Below the pieces are notes generated by a model, which did no database searches, was not told the DNA's origin, and worked only from the letters and a program-made list of their open reading frames with translations. A stretch of DNA of 25,621 nt, from assembly GCA_015661405.1 (NCBI GenBank), contig JACWMK010000029.1:1-25621 (forward strand). The letters run 5' to 3'. Made by a program: the position numbers and the translations under genes. Source of the DNA: Methanobacterium sp. (GTDB lineage Archaea > Methanobacteriota > Methanobacteria > Methanobacteriales > Methanobacteriaceae). Positions 15,845 through 24,649 of this stretch are shown piece after piece. How positions within the stretch are numbered: position 1 is the first letter of the stretch; each line of letters opens with the position of its first letter.

Positions 15845-16339
15845 TTAGAATTTGAAGTGAATCCAGTGGAATTGTTTAGCTAAAAGTTTCTCAATAGCTG
15901 CAACCTGCTGCTGAAGGAATTGTTCCTGGGCAACGTAAGATTTAATTTTAAGTGCAACATTACCTTTAGGATTACTTTCAAACTTAGCTATACTGGTATT
16001 TTCGTTAGTTGCTTGTTTACTATCATACTTCAATGCTAAAAGAAGACCTTTATCACCTTTAGTAGCATTATAAGTAGTTGTTAACTGAGTAACAGTAGTT
16101 GTAATGTTATCTAACTTATTCTGAGTATTATTAAGTGTGGTTAACTGTTTAGTAGTTAAAGTCACATTCTTACTCTTATTTAAAGCAACAACTGGATGAG
16201 TAGTTATGTTAGTGCAATTAAAAGTACCGTTATGAGCTGGGTCAATTGCAGTTGTATTATTACATGCAAATGCCACTGAAGCACCAGTACCCACCATTAA
16301 CAGTGTGCACAATACTACAAATATATTCTTCGCAAATAT
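15845..16339 (-). CDS. Small secreted protein with apparent ATA start
   Basis: The product of about 164 residues has a signal peptide if read from 16339: (I/M)FAKNIFVVLCTLLMVGTGASVAFA, with a charged N-terminus, hydrophobic core and AFA cleavage site. The codon at 16337-16339 is ATA, exactly 8 bases after GGAGG, with a stop just before it. The only usual start is TTG at 16312, which would remove the positive N-terminus and has no ribosome site. The mature part is Thr/Asn-rich (PVVALNKSKNVTLTTKQLTTLNNTQNKLDNITTTVTQLTTTYNATKGDKG), with many N-glycosylation sequons, then a helix-forming C-terminal half (FESNPKGNVALKIKSYVAQEQFLQQQVAAIEKLLAKQF). No family is recognised. It is probably extracellular or envelope-bound. 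Confidence 0.65.
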   Translation of the reverse strand: MFAKNIFVVLCTLLMVGTGASVAFACNNTTAIDPAHNGTFNCTNITTHPVVALNKSKNVTLTTKQLTTLNNTQNKLDNITTTVTQLTTTYNATKGDKGLLLALKYDSKQATNENTSIAKFESNPKGNVALKIKSYVAQEQFLQQQVAAIEKLLAKQFHWIHFKF

Positions 16340-16347
16340 TTAAACCG

Positions 16348-16352
16348 CCTCC
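16348..16352 (-). promoter_or_regulatory. Ribosome binding site GGAGG deciding an ATA start
   Basis: GGAGG followed by CGGT lies 8 bases upstream of ATA 16339. The same GGAGGCGGT stretch stands before the ATG of the large secreted protein ending at 19983, suggesting the two genes share a leader design and that ATA here replaces an ancestral ATG. Confidence 0.55.
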
Positions 16353-16606
16353 AAAAATTTATATATTCAATAAAATGGGATTTCAAAAAAAAAATTTTAT
16401 TTAATAAAAAAAACTTTTTTTACCTAATAATATTACTTAATTAGGGTTAAAAATCCCATATAACAACTTAATACTTCCATCTTATATAAAGGTTTCCCAT
16501 CCCACTATCACAAAAATAAACCCTAAAATAACTTAATTCACCAAAAAAAGTTAAAATATTAATAAAAAATTTAAATTTTTTCAGCATATAAATCATCCAA
16601 TTCCAC

Positions 16607-16950
16607 TTACCCAACCAGAGTAACAATGACAGTTTTACATAGTACATTACCACTTCCACTGCTCCTAGTAACCGGATTATAATAATCCGCAGAAACCGTC
16701 ACCACTACACTACCCAACACACGTGGCGTTCAATAATAATTTAACGTTACACTCCACCCGCAGTTAAACTATTAACCATTTATAAGATCCACCCACATTA
16801 CAATTAACATTAAACGAACCCACAGGTGTTGTGCCATTATTACGGGTAACCACCATAATATAGCAGGTTTTATCCAATTAAATCATATCAAGCATTGTAA
16901 TATTGGAAACTAATAGTACGGGTAAAGCCGATGAGGATATATTTGTAATC
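16607..16950 (-). pseudogene. Decayed CARDB-type adhesin fragment
   Basis: On the minus strand, pieces of a CARDB-like beta domain are readable in shifted frames. They are ITNISSSALPVLL, then VVTRNNGTTPVGSFNVN, then SLTAGG, then VTLNYY-stop-TPRVLGSVVVTVSADYYNP, where a TGA (16730-16732) stands where the family has Trp. Other in-frame stops are at 16878-16880 and 16764-16766, and at least two frameshifts join the pieces. CARDB domains are common in large Asn/Thr-rich surface proteins of methanogens. This is a single-domain remnant between two intact secreted-protein genes, most likely left from a deletion or from decay of a larger adhesin gene. Confidence 0.75.
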
Positions 16951-17091
16951 TACTGATCAAAAATATACTGGAATAATATAAAAAATCACAATAGAATTAA
17001 ATTAATCTGATATTATTTGTGAATAAATGCACATTAAAAAAAAAATTTATAAAAAAAATTTGGGGATAACTCCCCCTAAATTTCTATTTTT

Positions 17092-18981
17092 TTATGATAC
17101 AGACTTAAAAGTAAAAATATACGCACTACTTAAATTATCACCAAAAACATCATGAACAGCATCCACCGGTATAACAACCTCATAAACATCATTATACAAG
17201 CGGCTACGACTCATCACAATAGTTAAAGTACTACCATTAATCTTTTCACTAGCCAAAGTCATCACCTTACCCGTACTAATATTCTTAATATAAATACCAT
17301 TAAAATTCGAGCCTGAGGTTATATTCTCATTAAACTTAACTGTAACCGGTGAAGTAAGACTTATCCCTGTTGCATTCTCTAGGGGGTTTGTGGTGTTTAC
17401 TTTTAATAAGGGTATTGTGGTGAATGTGAAATTATAAGCTGAAGTTAAATTATCACCAAAACTATCTGTAACTGCCCCTACGGGTAAGTAAACCCGGTAA
17501 ACATTATCATATAATCGACTGCTACTCATAGTAAATGTTAAAATATTTCCACTGATATTCTTAGAAAATGTTACAAGTTTACCCGTACTCAAATTCTCTA
17601 TGTAAATACCATTATAATTCGAGCCTGAGGTTATATTCTCATTAAATTTAACTGTAACCGGAGAAGTAAGGCTTACCCCTGTTGCATTCTCTAGAGGATT
17701 CGAGTTAGTTACCTTCAATAAGGGTATTGTGGTGAATGTGAAATTATAAGCTGAAGTTAAATTATCACCAAATAAATCCTTAACAGCACCTGCAGGTAAG
17801 TAAACCTGATACAAGTCATTAAACAACCGACTATTACTCATATTAATAGTTAAGGTAGAACCATTAATCATTTTAGATGCTAATGAAACCACTGTACCAG
17901 TATTCAGGTTTTTAATATAAATACCATTAAAAGCACTCCCCGCGGTTATATTCTCATTAAATTTAACTGTAACCGGTGAAGTTAGGCTTACCCCTGTTGC
18001 ATTCTCTAGGGGGTTTGTGGTGGTTACTTTTAATAAGGGTATTGTGGTGAATGTGAAATTATAAGCTGAAGTTAAATTATCACCAAAACTATCTGTAACT
18101 GCCCCTACGGGTAAGAAAACCATGTAAACATCATTAAATAAACGATTATAAGTTGAATTAATGGTTAACGTGTTACCCGTAATATTTTTACTTGCTAATG
18201 CTACCATTGTACCAGTATTCAGGTTTTTAATATAAATACCATTAAAAGCACTACCCGCTGTTATATTCTCATTAAACTTAACTGTAACCGGTGAAGTTAA
18301 TGATACACCCGTAGCATTCTCTAGGGGATTTGTGGTGGTTACTTTTAATAAGGGTATTGTGGTGAATGTGAAATTATAAGCTGAAGTTAAATTATCACCC
18401 AATAAATCCTTAACAGCATCCACAGGTATAACTACCATGTAAACATCATTAAATAAACGATTATTACTCATATTAATAGTTAAAGTAGTACCATTAATTT
18501 TCTCACTTGACAATGCACAAATAATGTCAGTATCTAGATTTTTAATATAAATACCATTAAAAGCACTCCCCGCGGTTATATTCTCATTAAATTTAACTGT
18601 AACCGGTGAAGTTAGAGATACACCCGTAGCATTATCTAATGGATTAGTGCTAACCACTACCGGTGGAATCATTGAAGTGAAATTAAAAATTTTCCCAACC
18701 GTTAATATATTACCAGACATACTCTCCACCGCGTCAGCTGGTATATTAACCTGATAAATATCACCACTCAAACGATTAAAGTTGGAAGTAATAGTTAAAG
18801 TATTCCCAGATATATTCAATGAAGCTAAAGAAGTGACACTACCCGTTGATAAGTTTTTAACTGTAATATCAAAGAATTCAGCTGCAGTAGTAATATTCTC
18901 ATTAAATACAATACTAACTGGAGTAACTAATGAAACATCTGTAGCATTACTTAGGGGATTAGTGCTTACAATAACCGGTGC
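17092..18981 (-). repeat. Six tandem 315-bp coding repeats
   Basis: The Big_5 modules recur at 315 bases (last spacing 312), judged from the conserved TNPLENATG codons near 17369, 17681, 17996, 18311, 18626 and 18941. The four junctions around 17401, 17715, 18028 and 18342 share an almost identical stretch of about 55 bases, far more than protein conservation requires. This implies recent duplication or gene conversion. The first two repeats (gene order) have diverged more. Confidence 0.88.
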
Positions 18982-19983
18982 TGGTGTAGGAGTAGGTGGT
19001 TGATATCCCGTCCAATTACTTGGTAATAATCCATATCGGAAGGCTTCATAACCATCAGAACCACTATTTACTGCAGTTTGAATATCTAAATCCATTTGAC
19101 TAATGGAAATTGTGGTTACATTCTCATCGATACCATTACCATTAATATAAGTTTGTAAAATACTAACTACGGGTGTACCATTCGCTTGAGACACTATATA
19201 CCCTGTAGTGGAACCAATCCAGCTAGTAGTTTCACCATAATTATCTACATAAATCATGGGAGATAAATAATCTAAATAATGAGCTAAACTAGTATAATTC
19301 TGCCCATAATAATAATTATTACTGGCACCCTCAGGCATTAACGCCGCGGATAATAATATGTGCGGTTTACCAGTGATATTCAGATTATTAACTAGGTTAA
19401 TATTACTTCTAATTGCAGCTGTAAAATTATCTACAATACTCGTTGCATTAGGATACAAGTACGCGTTACCAGGGTACCTTAGGTAATCTAACATTACACC
19501 ATTCACATTATAATTCATTGTTATATTGTCAATGTCACTTATAATCTCATTTTCAAGGGTAGTATTAGTCTCCGGGTTAAACCAGTTACCATTAAAATCC
19601 TTAAAACTGTCAACCCAAGCATAAACACCAATGCCCGTGCCATTAAATTTATTTATATAAGACTGTAAATCACTAGGATTCTGCCTGTCCGTTGATATAT
19701 AAACAGTGTTAACACCCTCAGCCTTCAACGCCGTGGTGTTGATAGTATTTGCGGGAGTAACCCCCGCATTAATATAAACTCCCTGAATACTACTTAAATT
19801 ATTTTTAACCGTCACATTCGTACTATTACTAGAATTAGATATATTCGTAACATTCAAATTACTACTATTATTACTCAAAACTGCAAAAGAAGACCCCACA
19901 CTAATAAAACTAATAAAAAACAGTACAAAAACCATTAAAATTACATGCTTACCCCAAAAAATATTACCAAATCCCTTAACCAT
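17092..19983 (-). CDS. Secreted glycoside-hydrolase-like protein with six Big_5 repeats
   Basis: The 963-residue product begins with a signal peptide (VILMVFVLFFISFISVGSSFAVLS, residues 14-37) and an Asn/Ser/Thr-rich linker. Residues about 66-325 form a barrel resembling GHL10/DUF187-type glycoside hydrolases: IQGVYINAGV, ALKAEGVNTVYI, GIGVYAWVD, GVMLDYLRYPG with D166, HILLSAALMP, LDYLSPMIYVDNYGE. After a Pro-rich hinge (PPTPTPAP) come six Ig-like Big_5 repeats of about 105 residues to the C-terminus. There is no membrane anchor, so it may be released or bound to the wall through the repeats. GGAGGCGGTG about 12 bases before the ATG is a strong ribosome site. The substrate is unknown: pseudomurein and glycans are candidates only. 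Many NxS/T sequons suggest N-glycosylation. Confidence 0.88.
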   Translation of the reverse strand: MVKGFGNIFWGKHVILMVFVLFFISFISVGSSFAVLSNNSSNLNVTNISNSSNSTNVTVKNNLSSIQGVYINAGVTPANTINTTALKAEGVNTVYISTDRQNPSDLQSYINKFNGTGIGVYAWVDSFKDFNGNWFNPETNTTLENEIISDIDNITMNYNVNGVMLDYLRYPGNAYLYPNATSIVDNFTAAIRSNINLVNNLNITGKPHILLSAALMPEGASNNYYYGQNYTSLAHYLDYLSPMIYVDNYGETTSWIGSTTGYIVSQANGTPVVSILQTYINGNGIDENVTTISISQMDLDIQTAVNSGSDGYEAFRYGLLPSNWTGYQPPTPTPAPVIVSTNPLSNATDVSLVTPVSIVFNENITTAAEFFDITVKNLSTGSVTSLASLNISGNTLTITSNFNRLSGDIYQVNIPADAVESMSGNILTVGKIFNFTSMIPPVVVSTNPLDNATGVSLTSPVTVKFNENITAGSAFNGIYIKNLDTDIICALSSEKINGTTLTINMSNNRLFNDVYMVVIPVDAVKDLLGDNLTSAYNFTFTTIPLLKVTTTNPLENATGVSLTSPVTVKFNENITAGSAFNGIYIKNLNTGTMVALASKNITGNTLTINSTYNRLFNDVYMVFLPVGAVTDSFGDNLTSAYNFTFTTIPLLKVTTTNPLENATGVSLTSPVTVKFNENITAGSAFNGIYIKNLNTGTVVSLASKMINGSTLTINMSNSRLFNDLYQVYLPAGAVKDLFGDNLTSAYNFTFTTIPLLKVTNSNPLENATGVSLTSPVTVKFNENITSGSNYNGIYIENLSTGKLVTFSKNISGNILTFTMSSSRLYDNVYRVYLPVGAVTDSFGDNLTSAYNFTFTTIPLLKVNTTNPLENATGISLTSPVTVKFNENITSGSNFNGIYIKNISTGKVMTLASEKINGSTLTIVMSRSRLYNDVYEVVIPVDAVHDVFGDNLSSAYIFTFKSVS

Positions 19984-20120
19984 TTATAATCACCGCCTCC
20001 AACGATTATAAAAAAATAAATTTGAACCTAAACTATAACTGTTAATAAATATTCCCTTAAAGGTAACGTATAAAATCAGACCTTATAAATCTTATCCAAA
20101 AAAAAAATAATTAAAGTTAT

Positions 20121-20882
20121 TTATTTAGTAGTGCGGTACTCATGTAAAAAACCCTCATCATACAATTTACTAGCTTCAAAAACCCCCGGATCCAACACTC
20201 GACCCACCACTATAATTGCAGTTTTATGAATACCCGAAGACTCCACTTTACCCACGATATCCATTAAAGTACCACGTAAAACCAATTCATCCTTCCAAGA
20301 CGCTTTTTGCACCACTGCCACAGGCGTATCCAAGGGGTAATGAGTTTTAAGATCCTCCACTACCTCACTTATTAACTGTACACCTAAAAAAATACACATA
20401 GTCGCCTCATGTGCACTTAAATCTTTAATACTTTCCTTCACGGGTTTAAGAGTACGACCCTCCGGTCTGGTGATAATCACCGTCTGCGACACCATAGGTA
20501 ACGTTAACTCCACCTCTAAAGCAGCCGCCACCGCGAATAAACTACTCACACCTGGAATAACCTCAAAAGGTATATTATTCTCCCGTAAAAGTCTAATCTG
20601 CTCACCAATCGCCCCATAGATACTAGGATCACCCGTATGCACTCGGGCCACTAACTTACCCTGACCCACATAATCCACCATAACCTCCACGAGCTCCGGT
20701 AAAGTCATACTAGCACTATTATAAATCACCACATCCTTACGCGTATAATCCAATAATTCAGGATTCACCAAAGAACCCGCATATATAACAACGTCAGCAA
20801 ATCCCAATATACGAGACGCTTTCACCGTTAATAATTCCGGGTCACCCGGTCCACCGCCAATAAAAACTACTCTACCCGTCAT
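20121..20882 (-). CDS. cbiF: Cobalt-precorrin-4 C11-methyltransferase
   Basis: The 253-residue product is a SAM-dependent tetrapyrrole methylase: GGGPGDPELLTVKA near residues 9-22, GQGKLVARVHTGDPSIYGAIGEQ in the middle, and the C-terminal domain ATMCIFLGVQL, TPVAVVQKASWKDE, TAIIVVGRVL. The opening ADVVIYAGSLVNPELL and the LARVHTGDPS... pattern assign it to CbiF/CobM, which methylates C11 of cobalt-precorrin-4 in the anaerobic corrin pathway, needed for cobamides of methyltransferases. The start is ATG 20882. It lies 16 bases after the DUF166 gene, so the two are probably one transcript. No other cobamide gene is in the window. Confidence 0.93.
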   Translation of the reverse strand: MTGRVVFIGGGPGDPELLTVKASRILGFADVVIYAGSLVNPELLDYTRKDVVIYNSASMTLPELVEVMVDYVGQGKLVARVHTGDPSIYGAIGEQIRLLRENNIPFEVIPGVSSLFAVAAALEVELTLPMVSQTVIITRPEGRTLKPVKESIKDLSAHEATMCIFLGVQLISEVVEDLKTHYPLDTPVAVVQKASWKDELVLRGTLMDIVGKVESSGIHKTAIIVVGRVLDPGVFEASKLYDEGFLHEYRTTK

Positions 20883-20898
20883 ATAATAAATTAAACCT

Positions 20899-21801
20899 CT
20901 ATTTCTTCTTTAAATCAAATCTCTTTTTTACAATTTCAATACTACCATATGGACATTCATCCAGGCACTGTTCACAACAACCACAGCTAGCCGGATCAAT
21001 AACCGCTTTATTATCCTCACCAATTAAAATAGTATCCACACCCGCCTTAACTTGCGGACAACTATCCACGCAGAGGTGATCACATTCCTCACCCTCCGTA
21101 TTACAAGTTTCCAAATCCACCACTGCGGATTTCATACTAAAACCTAAAGCCCGGCGTACCGCTTCCTTACTTTGATAACCCGCCACATGTAAAATAGTAT
21201 CACCCAAATTACGGTCCAAACTCATACTTGCTTGACAAGGGTAATTATGGAATTTAATATCCGCTACATGCTCCGCCTCCTCCACCGGCGAGCCAATTAA
21301 TTCCTCCGCTATAAAACTAGTGCAGCCACACGGTGCATCCCGTATAACTGTGACACTCTTAACAAAATCATCAAATTCAATTTCCATTACTGGTTTACCT
21401 AATTTACCCGCGAATTCATCAATAAAAGGGTCACCCATCGGCGTTAAAATACAGAATGGTTTAGCAAATACAATCACTTTACCCATAGCTGAATCCTTAA
21501 TCTCCTGCATTAAACCCGGCGGCATACCCTTCGGTTCATGCACACTAACTATAATAGACTTAGCACCCGTACCCTCAGCAACCAACGGTGTCAACAGGTT
21601 AATATCACCAATTAAACCCACCGCAATCACCAAATCCGCTTCCGGTAAATTACTTGGCATATAACCTGATACATCTTCAATAAATTCCGGTAAATCCTCC
21701 GGCACCTCATGTATACCAACAATATTACTACTAAAACTTTTAGCAATATGATTAACAATACGAGAACCGTACTTTCCACTCGATAAAATATAAATATTCA
21801 T
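20899..21801 (-). CDS. DUF166 protein with two [4Fe-4S] sites
   Basis: The 300-residue product begins MNIYILSSGKYGSRIVNHIAK, typical of archaeal DUF166 (PF02593), followed by VSGYMPSNLPEADLVIAVGLIGDINLL, EPKGMPPGLMQEI, and DAPCGCTSFIAEELIG. The end is a ferredoxin-like part with two Cys sets: CNTEGEECDHLCVDSC and DPASCGCCEQCLDECPYGSI, the second being a clear [4Fe-4S] motif. Some databases call DUF166 a thymidylate synthase, but no catalytic support for that is seen here. It precedes cbiF by 16 bases, so a redox or metal-handling role in cobamide synthesis is an inference. GGGGATC about 7 bases before the ATG acts as ribosome site. Confidence 0.85.
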   Translation of the reverse strand: MNIYILSSGKYGSRIVNHIAKSFSSNIVGIHEVPEDLPEFIEDVSGYMPSNLPEADLVIAVGLIGDINLLTPLVAEGTGAKSIIVSVHEPKGMPPGLMQEIKDSAMGKVIVFAKPFCILTPMGDPFIDEFAGKLGKPVMEIEFDDFVKSVTVIRDAPCGCTSFIAEELIGSPVEEAEHVADIKFHNYPCQASMSLDRNLGDTILHVAGYQSKEAVRRALGFSMKSAVVDLETCNTEGEECDHLCVDSCPQVKAGVDTILIGEDNKAVIDPASCGCCEQCLDECPYGSIEIVKKRFDLKKK

Positions 21802-21926
21802 ATATTTGATCCCCTAATCCCTTTTCTCATAAAATATTATAATTAATATTAATAAAATATTTCTTTTGTAATTCTAATTTATAATTCAACTATTATTTAT
21901 AAATAGAAATAAATGGAATTAAAATT

Positions 21927-22844
21927 TTATTTACCATTATTCCGTTCAATCAAACGCGACATACTGTGAAGTATAATACCCGTGAAAGCAATAAACAAAC
22001 CTCCCAAACCAACCATAGCCGCCATCACCGTAGGCAACAAACTGGAAACGTAATGATGATCTAGGTAAGAACCAAAGAAAAACAACCCCAAAGTTAAACC
22101 TAGTACTATAAGGATCAAACCAGGTAAAACAAAGTAATATAATGGACGGTTAAACTCCATATCCTGCATAAGATGCACGAACACGCCTAAACCATGACTA
22201 AGTGGATTCTTCTTATGAATATCCCTATTAGAATCCTTACCATAATTAACTCCAATATCCACTTCCACTATTCTACTGCCGAAATTCGCAGCATCAATTA
22301 ACATTTCACTTTCAATACTAAAACCATCATGATTAAATTTAAAAGCTGATAACGTATAAGTAGCGAAAGCTCTAAATCCACTTTGACTATCAGTTAAATT
22401 AAGACCACTACTCAAAGTAGTAGCCTTATCCAATACTGTTTGCCCCAACCGGCGATACCCGGGAGTATCCGTCACATTCTTATTTAGATAACGACTGCCA
22501 TTAACAATATCCGCCTCACCATCAATAATAGGTTTAAGTAATTTAGGAATCTCCACGGGATTATGCTGACCATCACCATCCAAAGTCACCACTATATCCC
22601 GATCACCAATAGCTTGAAAACCACTTCGAAGTGCAGCACCCTTACCCTGATTACTACTATGCTGGATCACTTCAGCACCCGCCGCTTCAGCAATTTCACT
22701 GGTACGGTCACTGCTACCATCATCCACCACTATAACCTGATCCACATACTTAAAGGTAGTTAACACTACACTACCAATAGCAATCTCCTCATTAAATGCA
22801 GGTATAATCGCAGTTACATTAGGATTAAAAGTTAATTCCCCCAC
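21927..22844 (-). CDS. GT2 glycosyltransferase, dolichol-phosphate type, with C-terminal membrane helices
   Basis: The 305-residue product is a family-2 glycosyltransferase like DPM1 and archaeal Agl enzymes. TAIIPAFNEE near 10-19, VVDDGSSDRT near 40-49, VTLDGDGQHNP with the metal-binding DxD, and the acceptor-side DSQSGFRAF are seen. Residues about 240-300 form two membrane helices joined by a short loop. It would use a nucleotide sugar to build a lipid-linked sugar on the cytoplasmic side, perhaps for protein N-glycosylation or envelope lipids. The start is GTG 22844; an ATG at 22848 is out of frame, and the in-frame codon two triplets upstream is a stop. No good ribosome site is seen, so the message may be nearly leaderless. 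Confidence 0.9.
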   Translation of the reverse strand: MGELTFNPNVTAIIPAFNEEIAIGSVVLTTFKYVDQVIVVDDGSSDRTSEIAEAAGAEVIQHSSNQGKGAALRSGFQAIGDRDIVVTLDGDGQHNPVEIPKLLKPIIDGEADIVNGSRYLNKNVTDTPGYRRLGQTVLDKATTLSSGLNLTDSQSGFRAFATYTLSAFKFNHDGFSIESEMLIDAANFGSRIVEVDIGVNYGKDSNRDIHKKNPLSHGLGVFVHLMQDMEFNRPLYYFVLPGLILIVLGLTLGLFFFGSYLDHHYVSSLLPTVMAAMVGLGGLFIAFTGIILHSMSRLIERNNGK

Positions 22845-23205
22845 ACATCATATAAAAAATATTATTACTTTCAACTAAGTTTTGTAATCATTAATATGAT
22901 TATTATTAATCTTATATAAAAATTTATACCTTAAAATATTATGCTTTAAATATAGTTATTATATTAAATTAAAGAGTTAATCAATTAATAAATTAAATCA
23001 ATAAAAATATAAACTATTTAATAAACAAATGAACTAATATAAAAGATTCTTTTTATATAACATAATTCATTCATCCTTCCTATCATATATAATTTATTTT
23101 ATTATATAAAAGAGGATATATAAGATGAAACCCTATTAAAAAGAGTAGTAATAATACTAATTCCATTAAGATAAAATTTTTTTTTTATTGGAGTGAATAA
23201 TAAAA
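22845..23205. other. AT-rich spacer between divergent genes
   Basis: About 360 bases between the GT2 and TPR-CPBP genes are almost all A and T and hold both promoters. TATATAAAAG-type stretches near 23040 and 23103 are candidates for the rightward gene. No gene is seen. Confidence 0.4.
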
Positions 23206-24540
23206 ATGCAAAACGATGAAAACTATTATAAGATGGCTAACATGCTCTACCAAAAACATGAGTATGAAGAAGCCTTAAAATATTATAAAAAAGCATTAAA
23301 TCACTCCAAAACATCAGATAATCGAATTGATGAAGCACACGCTTACCTAAACATTGGAAACGTTTACTTAGAATTAAAAAATTACCATGAATCACTAAAA
23401 AATTACCATAAATCTTACAAAATATATAAAAAACAGAAAAACCGAGAAGGCGAAGGCTACAGTCTCACCGGCATGGGAATCAACCATGAAATACTAGAAG
23501 ACCATGAACAAGCCAGGAATTACTATGAAAAAGCCATAACTAAATTCCAAAGCATCAACGACACTGAAAGAACAGGCATCGTACACAGTCTAATCGCCAA
23601 CACCTACCAATCACAAGGAGACTGGGAAGACGCCATAGTAGACTATCAAAAATCCAATCAAATATTCCACGAAAGTGGAGATGAACAACGATTAACTGAA
23701 ATAAAAACGATAACCAACAACATTAAAACTAAACGAGAAAAATATAAATTAAGCCGCCCAGAAATAACCAGCCTCATAATCTACCTACTAGCATTAATAA
23801 CCGCAGAATCAACCATACTATTCCATCAAATATCATTCGGATTATCACTCGAAGCAGTCATACTATTCGCCCTACTAATACATTCAAGCCTCACCAAATC
23901 AACCAACCTCAGTATACTACTACGCAGTATGATGGCCCTACCCATCATCAGAATCATAGGCTTATCCATACCCTTACTACAAATACCCACCCTCTACTGG
24001 TTCCCCATAATCGCAATACCATTATTCGCCACCAGCTACACCATCATAAAAGCACAAGGCTTAAACAGAAGAAACGTAGGATTAATCTGGGGAAACCTAC
24101 CACTACAATTACTAATAGCCAGCACAGGAATCCTACTCGGCTGCATAGAATACACTATACTACAACCCAAACCACTAATACCAGTACTCAACCTAGAAAC
24201 ACTCATCTTCGCCAGTATCATACTCATCATAAGCACAGGATTCGCAGAAGAACTACTATTCAGGGGAATACTACAAAAAAACTCTCAAAACGTGCTAGGA
24301 CCATTATACGGATTACTATACACTGCACTACTATTTACAGCACTCCACATCGGATGGAACAGCATCTACGATTTAATATTCGTATTCATTGTCGGATTAT
24401 TCTACGGAATCGCCTTCTACAAAACCAAAAGCATACTCGGAACCACCCTCTCACACGGAATCTCCAACACATTCCTCTTCCTCATCGTACCCTTCTACGC
24501 ACCCCTACTCTACAGTATAATCCACTCCCTATACCTATAA
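23206..24540 (+). CDS. TPR protein fused to CPBP intramembrane protease
   Basis: The 444-residue product has two parts. Residues about 5-165 hold four or five tetratricopeptide repeats (for example HEYEEALKYYKKAL, NYHESLKNYHKSYKIYKK, EDHEQARNYYEKAI, GDWEDAIVDYQKSN). After a charged linker, residues about 185-440 contain eight or so membrane helices of the CPBP (CAAX/Abi) intramembrane metalloprotease family: EELLFRG at 348-354, LLFTALHIGWN with H381, and SHGISN at 416-421 supply the glutamates and histidines of the active site. TPRs probably select a partner on the cytoplasmic side. GGAGTGA about 9 bases before the ATG is the ribosome site. Codons ending in C or A dominate, giving a sense strand with far more C than G, unlike genes at the left. 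Confidence 0.88.
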   Translation: MQNDENYYKMANMLYQKHEYEEALKYYKKALNHSKTSDNRIDEAHAYLNIGNVYLELKNYHESLKNYHKSYKIYKKQKNREGEGYSLTGMGINHEILEDHEQARNYYEKAITKFQSINDTERTGIVHSLIANTYQSQGDWEDAIVDYQKSNQIFHESGDEQRLTEIKTITNNIKTKREKYKLSRPEITSLIIYLLALITAESTILFHQISFGLSLEAVILFALLIHSSLTKSTNLSILLRSMMALPIIRIIGLSIPLLQIPTLYWFPIIAIPLFATSYTIIKAQGLNRRNVGLIWGNLPLQLLIASTGILLGCIEYTILQPKPLIPVLNLETLIFASIILIISTGFAEELLFRGILQKNSQNVLGPLYGLLYTALLFTALHIGWNSIYDLIFVFIVGLFYGIAFYKTKSILGTTLSHGISNTFLFLIVPFYAPLLYSIIHSLYL

Positions 24541-24649
24541 AAAACAAATTTTTTTCATAATTCATCCATTATAATTCTAATATAAATCTTAGAATAAAGT
24601 TCATAAAAATTTAATTAATATAAACTTAAGAAATATTTATGAAGAAAAT

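Noticed and set aside
16468..16659. 63-residue minus-strand frame
   Set aside because: It runs in a different frame from the CARDB relic that occupies the same DNA and reads into A/T-rich sequence.
17092..18981. Regular repeats considered as a CRISPR array
   Set aside because: Units are 315 bases, fully coding and form Ig-like domains; there is no short repeat and spacer pattern.
20899..21801. Annotation of the DUF166 protein as thymidylate synthase
   Set aside because: No thymidylate synthase catalytic motif is visible. The readable features are DUF166 plus ferredoxin cysteines.
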